Shown here piece by piece: positions 52,839 to 61,984 of a DNA stretch of 64,000 bases (the stretch's first letter is position 1; each line of letters starts with the position of its first letter). Source of the DNA: Rhea pennata (Eukaryota > Chordata > Aves > Rheiformes > Rheidae); contig NC_084702.1 in assembly GCF_028389875.1 (NCBI RefSeq), positions 42,345,053-42,409,052 of the forward strand, written 5' to 3'. The translations under genes were made by a program, and so were the position numbers. The notes beneath the pieces are model-generated. The model ran no database searches and was not told the origin of the DNA. It saw only the letters and a list, made by a program, of their open reading frames with translations.

Positions 52839-55800
52839 GTAAATGAAGTTTAAATAAACCCCTGTAAAATCATTTTCTTATGTATGTAGAACAGCATGTG
52901 GTTAAAATTTCAGTTCCTATAGGTCATTAACTTCCTGCACAGAGCTTCTGAGGTAACTAATGCATTATCTACTTAAGCACTGCAGTCAGTAGTTAGGACT
53001 TGAGGAAAAAAAAGCACGTCCATGCTAAAAGCAAAATTAGGCTACCTGTAAGGTGCAAAAATGGAGATATTTCCTAGGATGTCTGTTCCAAGTAATCCTT
53101 TCCCCCTCTGCGATTTTTTGGAGAATTTGGACAAGTGATTATAAAACCTAGAACTGACTGCATGTACTACTCGGTCTGATTTTTCTTATCAAGTTGTAAA
53201 GTTAAAAGATTTTTTTTGTTGTTTTATTAAATATACCATGTCTGGTAGTCATTCGTGTTACTTGGTATGAATGCATGACTTCCCCATGAAGGACCTTTGG
53301 CTGTCTAAATCCTAAGGCCAACAAACCACTATAAATCTCTTGTTAAAATAAAATACAAATCATATGCTAACTTTTAAATGGCTTGTGGTCACTTAGAATG
53401 AAACTACAAGATCTTTTGACTGTAAGGGTCTTACTGAATCTTACTTACTGAGATAGACCCTCTCTTTCGCTCAATTCCGGCATTCCAGGATCACCAGTCC
53501 TTTTATTTGGCTTTGAATTCTTTTGCTTAGAACTTACCTTGTTCCAGCAAAGTTAATTCTTCAGAAATCTAAGATCATAGTTTATATATGTAAACGGTCA
53601 AAAAGGAAATCAAATTATAAAGCATACGGTCCCAAATCAGGCATCTGGCATACAGTGCAAGTCAACTAACTAGAGAGAGCTGCGAATTCTGTATAGAAAC
53701 GCCTCAAAATCCACCAGTCCATTGGTCTAAACATTTTTTTCTATCAATACAGAAAAAAAAACCCAGATCAATTGTTTAACATAGAATTGGTATTAATACG
53801 ATATGCTTTCATTTTTTTTCCCTCAAATTTATAGTGGTAGGAAGGCTCCCCATAGCAGTTCTATATCAGGAATGAACAAATTGGCAGCGCGGCTGCCTGG
53901 GAACATATTGACCAGACAGCAGGGTTCCTCTATACTCCATTTACCGCCAGCAGGCCAACGGGTTCTGGCAGTTAACTCAGAAATGGAGTAGTGCAGCAAG
54001 GCTTCAGCAAAGTCACCTACCTGGGGTGACATCAATTTCACTCTCCAGCTGTATCTGAGCGGGAGGTGTTTTGTGTGGAGCTGTGCCATTATGGCTCCAT
54101 CTCTTGGGAAGAAGGACCCACCGATGAAGCACAGAATTAGTGCTCTGGCTCTCTGCAGCTGCTACTGAAAGTGCAATCTGTGGCAGAAAAAAAAGGGTAA
54201 ACTCTTTTATAACAGTTTCTGAAAGAGTGAGCGAGGTCTTGTGGAAAATTTGTGTTGTGCTTTAATCTTGCATGGCAATCATCTAAAAATTCAGGAAAAA
54301 TACGAAGGAATTGCTAGAAAGACAGAATAATCTTAATAAAACTGGTGAAGATTTTGAAGATAATAATAAACACAATAAAATAGTATAAAAATCCTAGAAA
54401 ACATTATATTTACATAATTTTATTATATAAAATAACAAAATGATTTAAAATAATAATAAATATTATTTTTAAAAGCACTAGAAGTGGAATCTGAAAATTT
54501 TACTTTAATGAGCTTTCTTTGAACTGCCATATACACAGCTTGAAACAAAAACAGCACTGACATACAAAGACTAACCATCCCCATTTCTGTTGTGAAAAAT
54601 CTTATCTTTGTAGTCTCAGATAATTGTTTTTGAGCCATCACAAGACAGTGCAGAAAGGAGAACTACCAGTTATAATTACTGACTTAAAAGAACTTTGACA
54701 AAAGTCTCCTGTAAGATCCTATTCTGGAAACCAGATACTCATAGGGTGAGTGGTAAATGACTGTCCTGGGTAGGAAACTCGCTCAGCGATTGGAAACAAA
54801 GTAGTGATGGTTCATGGATAGCTTTCAGCACTGCAGAAGTCCTGTTGGGGTGCACTGGATGCACTGTTGCCTAATAAATTAATCAATCATTTGGTGAAAG
54901 TACACAAACGGTGAGGTGATAGATTTTGCAGATAATACAGAATTCTCTCAGATAGGCAAAATCAAAGAAAAATGTGAAGCATTTCAGAGACCTAGTAGGG
55001 TTGAATGAGTAGATGATAGCAAAAGAATGCATACTGCAAGAAGTAATCTGAAATAACAGGAAAATATGTTAAAATGCTAATGATAAAATTCTAAAGCAGT
55101 TTCAGATATACTTTAAAATGATTTTATTGTTTAGAAGAAATATCCTTATAAACTCAAAATGTGAAATAGTTCTACTACTAATCCACAGTCTTAGGTTTTA
55201 AATTAATCAATGAGGAAAGGGTGTGGAGGTGTTTGTTTATGAATGATTCAGTGGAAGTATCCCCTCCATATACCATAGCATAGATACAGACTTCCTCAGC
55301 TGGAATGCTGTGCTCAGTTCCGATGGTCCTTTTTCAAAGCAATAATGCAAGATGCACTTCAGGTGATTTCCCTGTGTCAGGAAACTGAAAAAAAGTAGCT
55401 TAGATAAGAGAAAAATGGAAATGAAGAACTTCAAGTAATAACTAAGATGGCATACTGTGCAATTTTAATTGGCATTCTTTGTAAGAGAGGATAAAGAGCG
55501 ATGCAAACAGATCTTAAGAAACTACATTTGGAATAAGACAGTTTAAAAGGTACAGAACACAGTTAATTCTGTGAAACTCTAACAAATAGTACCACTGTCA
55601 GAAAGAAGTTAGTCTGGAGAGAACATTCATCTTTGTATTAGAACAAATATATACAAAACACATTATGTCAATCACTAAAAATTAAGAGTTAGAAAAAAAG
55701 CTGCCAGTGCACGAGTCATTTCCTAATTGCTAAAATTTTTCCGCTTTTGAAATATCTCATACAGTTTGCTGATAGACATATGACATAAGGTCATATGGGA

Positions 55801-58800
55801 TAGAAAAGTAGGATAGCAATACCTCTGCTCCGAAAAGACTCGCCAGGCCAACACTAAACTATTTCCATCACTAGCTGAAGTGATTAGCAGGGAATTGGTT
55901 GCTTGACAGCCGTGTTAGCCCTGGGTCATTTTCACACTATTTATGAGCCGATGTTCTATTTGCATCAGATTTATTAGCTATCTCTTTCAAAGGGAGGAAG
56001 GATGAGATGGGAAGCTGACTGCTGCGATCTCTGCAGATAAATGAGTCAAGATTGGCCTTGAAAAAAAAAATGGCGGGGGGAGGCATGTGGAAAAATCGAG
56101 ATGCAAAAATAAAGACTTTTCATACCTGAGGGGTTAAAGGATGATTTTAAGCACAGACTGCCCTTAGATCCACTTGTTTCTTCTGCACCTGACCTCCTCG
56201 TGGGTGAGCTGCATGTATCCATCTGGATGTTACTCGTCGTGTTTGGACTTGTATTTCTGCAAACAGCCTGGAGCTTTTCGATGGTCAGTTCTTCCAGGCC
56301 TATGTTGAAAAGAGCAGCAGTCTTTAAGGAAGAGCAAATACAAAAGGATAGAGAGAAGAAAATCAAATGAAATGGATGTAAAAATAAGACTCTGCGTGTT
56401 TTAATTTTGATACCTGCATCACTTTTAATAATTACATAGATAAACAAGTATTTCAATGGAATATATATGATAAACCATTAAATCATCAAAGCACTGAGCA
56501 GTAAATATGATATGGTTCTTAATAATTTTATTCTAAAATTGAGCTATTTATAGAATGCTTTGGTAGCATTAACATTCTTGTAGCTGGTCCTCATAGTGAT
56601 GAAAATGTATTTAATAATATTTTTGAGATGACTTTTCTTGATTTGTAGATGCTTGCTGGGGTTTCTGGTTTTGTATTTTTTTTTTTTTTGATGCGATGCA
56701 CTATTAGACTCCAATGCCTGTATTTTGAAGCCTTCCTTTTTTTGCAGCAGTCAGCTATTGGTTAAGAATAGCTACATTATATTGTCATTAAATATTCATT
56801 AAAATGAGCTGTGGCAGCCTGTGAGCAGCATCCAATTAAGCAGTTCACTCTCTACACATAAGGCTACAAATGAGCAGTCTTCTTGCTTTTCAATAATGCA
56901 TCACAGGGTTGCAGTTAGTATCTGTAAAATAATTGATAAGGCAAAAGTTATTTGTAAAATACATACTAGAAGTAGAAAAGTAGATTAGAGAGGATGATTT
57001 TGCCTTGAGACCTTCCTCTGACAGTGGGAAAAGTACAGCATTCTTTGATTTAATTTTTACACAGCCTGGGGAAAGCTGAAATGCCATATCTAATCATTCA
57101 ATATTTTCTGTTTCTGACATGTATTATGTATCATTGAATCTTTGAAATCAGAGACGGAAAAAACATCTTAGACTTTATTCACCTGAAGCCATCACAGACA
57201 GTAAACACGGCTTGGCCATAGGAAAGATTCAGTGAGTTTTTTTGGTTTAGCCAACATATCTTACTTTGTTGCTGGCATATTGACGCACCCATAGACTTGT
57301 TTCACAGCATGTGTCTACGCTGCAGTGGACGGCAGTCTGAGATGGGCTCAGCAGCAACAGTGGTGGAGGTGCGTTGGCACCAAGCTTGTCCGTTTTACAG
57401 ATTTCCCAGGATCGGCCCATGCTGCTGACCCCTCCCTGGCACCCAGGCTCACAAAGTTAAAGCTGGCTCAGGTTTGCTGCATGTGTTTTCAAACCACTTC
57501 TGCATGTGCTGTTGAGACACACCTCGCATTATAAACTGGTTCTGACACAGCGGTGAGCAGTCACTCATGAGGAACCTCTTAGACCCCGGAGGTATTTCTC
57601 TGGGCGGCTAGGCTGCTCTCAATATAAGACAACGGTAAAGTAGGAGGACTGAGGCCAGCATTGTGCCAACCTTTTGTTTCTGCAGCCCTAGCAGTGACCA
57701 GGGAATAAGCCAGGCTTTTGTGTCAACTGTTGTATCCCAAGCTACGTACCACATGCCTTTCTTTTCCAGCAGATTTCAGGTTCAGTTTTGCCTTGCATGT
57801 ATCTCACCTTCTGCCACTTGCTGATTATTTCCCACCCGTCTTCACTTACTGATACTAGTTTCAATTCACCACTTTGTTTAATTGCTGATTTCCATGCACT
57901 GTTTCAAAATGTACCTTCTGGTTATTATCAAAGCGCTGTGTACAAGCCTAAATTCCATGGGATATTGGTGCAGCAGACTGGAAACTTTTTGGCCTTTTCA
58001 CTTATATTTAAAATGTAGACTCTAATTGAATTAAACATGAAGCAAAACATTATAAGCTGTACAGTGTTCTTTTTTTCCCTTAACCTAGGGGTGAAATTAC
58101 AATTCGTTTCGTTGTCCCTACAGTGCAATATTTAATGAGATACAAAACTTTGTACTGACTCTACTCTGATGTCAAAGGAGGAAACCTAAGGATATGGCAG
58201 CTAGCAGAGGGCACCGGAGACGCCTGGAGCTTTTAAAGGCAAAGAGACCAGGCTGGCTTCTGCTCTGCGGGAACGGAGGGTGTGCTTTCCGACCCAGCTA
58301 AGGGCCAGCTGCCCCTGGAAAGAGGTCTGTGCTCCCTCACTCTCGCCCTTCCAGCTCCAGCCTTGCGCTCCTACCGCTTCCCCTGAGGTGAGGAGGCACA
58401 GTGGGGAGCTAAAGCAGCGCGCGACTAAACTTGCAAAAAACGGGAAGCGTCTTCTACTGGTTTGTACTTGAGGTAGTCATAAGGCAGGAGGGAGGGAGGC
58501 AGAGCACGTGGCCGGGGCTGCGAGCGGACTCGTTTCCCGCGGCACAGGCTGTAAGACTGGCGTAGGCGCGCGGTGGCTCTGCGCTCGGAGCCGTGCGCGG
58601 ACAAGGCTCTGCTTGTCAGCGGGCGGCCTGGGGCCGTTCAGTACGGCTCGTTGTGCTGACAGAAGTTCGGCCGAGTTGTTAGGTTACGGCACAGAAAGAG
58701 CTTCGCCTGCGTCCGTCGGAGATACGGTTTCTGACTGGCCGGAGGCTCGGGAAGCCGGTGCTTTGAACCGTGGTTTCAGCGTTATTTGAGTACTGCTGCA

Positions 58801-61800
58801 GTTTTAACTGCCCTGCAAGGCACACCTCACTATAACGGGAGCTTACGATAGGAAGGGCCAATTCACAAGTCTGTGCATGTTATTGATCTCCCAACCACTA
58901 CCACATCATAAAAAAAAAGAGGAAATTCGGACCTATGGAAGTAATGGTAAAACTTCTTGAGGATCAGGTTTTCCAATACCATAGAAATGAGTGTATATCT
59001 GCGATAGCTCAGCAACACGGTAATTCTTTGTTCAGTTTTCAGCTCTCCCTTGCAGTGGTTTTCAAATAAAGCATGATGTGAAGACTTACATCATTTAGTA
59101 CAATTTCACTATGAAAGATGTATCTCAGTTAAAAATCTTTTACTTCTAAACAAGAAAATAAGAATGCTTTTTTAGCCATGATGCAAAGCACTCTGCAATT
59201 AATTCAAAAAGAAATTAAAATTAAAACTGCAATTTTGTAGCTACACTTTTGCTGTATTTTCTATACTTTCCAGGATATACCGTGTAAATAACAAATCAAT
59301 TCATTCAGAAGTTCCATCAGGCAGAAAATCCAGAGGATAAAGAACACTTCCTAGAAAAATGCATTGCCGGATGGAAGGTATGTATCGAAAGAAGAGCTCA
59401 AGTTCTGTACTATCTACATATGATATACATTATTTATTTATTTTCTCCTGTGGTTTTCAACATCCATCAACTCTTTCTGTACAAGCAGAAAAAAAGGTTT
59501 AAAGTTTTAATAATTAAAATATGAAGACAGTAAAAGTAGTGACATAAATGAAACTAAATCAAATGAGGTTATGAGCTTGCTTACAGAGAGGTAGGCATGG
59601 CGTTATTCGTTAATAAATTCTTTCACAGTTTTTATTGTGAGGCATGCTATTGTTGTGCCTAGATATCAGAGGAAATCTTTCTGCCAGGCATAATTAGAAC
59701 TGTCTGCTTTTGAAGTTTATCTTAGTATTTGCAGGGGATCATCTAAAGCCCACTCAAACCAATCGACAGGCTTCTGGGATCTGTCTCCACTGTGCAAAGC
59801 ACCGTATTAAGAGATGCCTGACTTGGTGCTAAGTGAGCCTCATTGTGCAGAGCCCTGCAGAGACACTAACTAGAGGCCAGAAAGGAGAGTAACCACCGAG
59901 CTAGTTAAGCTGCAGTCTCCGGTTCCACGGGCAGCTCATTCTCGGCCAGTATGTCACCTTAGCGCAGCACTACCATGCACAGCACGGCCACAACCTTATT
60001 ATAGTAGGAGTGCATGTGTAGTTTGACCTCAAATTCAAACAAATTCAGACTGTGCCTATCAGACATCGTTAGAGCTCGTGTGTTTCTCATTACATTATTT
60101 ACCCAGCAATCTACAATAATCTAACATCAGTAGGAAGCAGAGGACGATTTAAAATGCAATCAACTGCTTTATCTCTGAACTGTCACATAATGCAAAATTT
60201 CTCCTGCCAAGCTCAATCAAGGCAGGACACTTCTTGCAACCACCAGAAAGAACTCAGAGGTCCCAGACAGATGCCAGCAGGGCCAGGATTTTAGCCCGGG
60301 TCTCAAAGACTACAATTTCTCTCCAAGGGCGTGAAGGGTGCTGTTTCATGGTAGTGGTAGCCAATTTAAGCCTGGGCCCGTAGAGTCTCACCTTCCCCTC
60401 TGACCCCAGATGTGTATTAGATACTCCTGCCTTCCCCCACCATTTGTGAGATATGGGTTCAACTGGTCAAGGGAACTGATCTGTGTGAGAAGTAATTACT
60501 TTTTTTTTTTTTTTTTCCTTCCCTCTGATAGAGTTAGTTTTCACATGAGTTTCCTGAACTAGTTTACAATGTAGTCACAGGTTTTCAGTGCAGTGGTGGG
60601 GCTGGGAATACATGGCCTGTTCCGAAGATGACACTGCAGCAAAGTGACCGGCTTAAACTGCCATGAAACCACTGTTTCAGTGAGGTTTTACAAAAAAGCA
60701 TAAGCTTTTTCAATCTTATTCTTAATGCTCTGGTGTATAGGAACTATACTACTAGAAAGTATAATTTAATATATTTCTTATCGCAGCATAATAATGCGAT
60801 GTCAAATCATCAAATGGCTTACATATAGTCAAATGGCTAATTTTGTATCTGAGATCCTAATCCGAATGTTTCAATAATCCTTTAAAATATGACAGAAAAA
60901 AAATACAGATTTTAACTAGCTTATAGTTCTATAAATCTAAGTTTGTGCAAGAGATTTTTCAGCAATATTATGAAAGCAGTTGAGCTGCAATGCTGCTTTG
61001 ATGAATTTTATGTTTCATTTTATTTTCTCCATTAAAATCTTTGCAACTGTTTTGAAAGGAGAAAACAGTAAACACTGCATTTTGAGACCCTAGATGATTC
61101 CTCATGGGCTTCTGAAGCCCAAAATACATAATGTGTAGAAACAGAGTGGTCCTTCAAATTGAAAAGATATTAAAAAAGCAATATACTTGGCATTTAATAA
61201 GCCCAAAAGAGAAGGCTGTGGTGCTAATATAATTTCTCCTGTGTTCCAAATGGAAAATACAGACATTATGAAACACACTTAGGTCCTGTTTACAAGTCAT
61301 GGCCTTTCATTTTGAGAGTTATCTTTTGTGTTGTGGTTCTTCAACTTGGCAGGAAAACAGCATTGGCGAAAAGAGCCCCCAAACCCCTCTTACAATTGGC
61401 ACTCCAGCATGGGCAGTTTAGTGAGGGTTGGCTGCTTTTGTGCTTGAACTTAGCAATCCATTTTTAACCAAATTGACTCTGGATTCGTCTCAATACTGGA
61501 AGAATGGTTTATAAAATATTTGGTAGTAAGAAAGCAGCCTCCTTTAGTGAACAAGAATGGAGAGATGAAAATAAGAGTCTTAGCACTGTACATTTACTGA
61601 CAATGATAATTCTGCCATCTCCAGTCGGAAGTGGCTCATAGCTTCTCGGAAGTGTAGACAAAATTGAATTTTGCTGCCTTAAGGATGGGAACAAAATGAG
61701 TAAACCCTGGACAGCTACTCTTTACGTTACTGTAGAGAGGCTTAGGAATAGGATGTGCTGCTGCGGTGAAACTTCTGCCCTCCTCCAGCAGTAGCCCCAA

Positions 61801-61942
61801 CTCCACGCATCAGATCTTTGTCTTGGGACCATCAGGAGGACAAGTTTCTGAAGGGGCTGGAGTAGACAAATTAGTAAGATCATGTCTGTCCCTTGCTGGC
61901 ACAGTTTTACCCCAGGTTGTTAGGCAGCTGCTGTAGACAACT

Positions 61943-61984
<42 letters not shown>

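Larger units (their letters stand above)
52839..59308 (+). other. TMEM232: TMEM232 intron region containing at least one unlocated exon
   Basis: Holds the ancient CR1, the putative minus-strand exons, the hairpin, a T15 run at about 56676-56690 and the second CpG-rich island. Reading phase demands a plus-strand exon here with length of 1 modulo 3. Candidates with acceptor, open frame and donor are 57308-57368 (acceptor tttcacag, donor GAG/gtgcgt) and 59056-59077 (acceptor ccttgcag, donor gtgaag). Confidence 0.6.

Noticed and set aside
52922..52972. 10-base micro-exon (AGCTTCTGAG flanked by gcacag and gtaact) that would fix the TMEM232 phase
   Set aside because: Micro-exons this small are rare and such a match is expected by chance in several places.
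55237..55434. Minus-strand open frame with acceptor-like gacacag and text reading like an exon
   Set aside because: The same DNA on the plus strand aligns by eye with CR1 (ctggaatgctgtgctcagtt), so it is repeat sequence.
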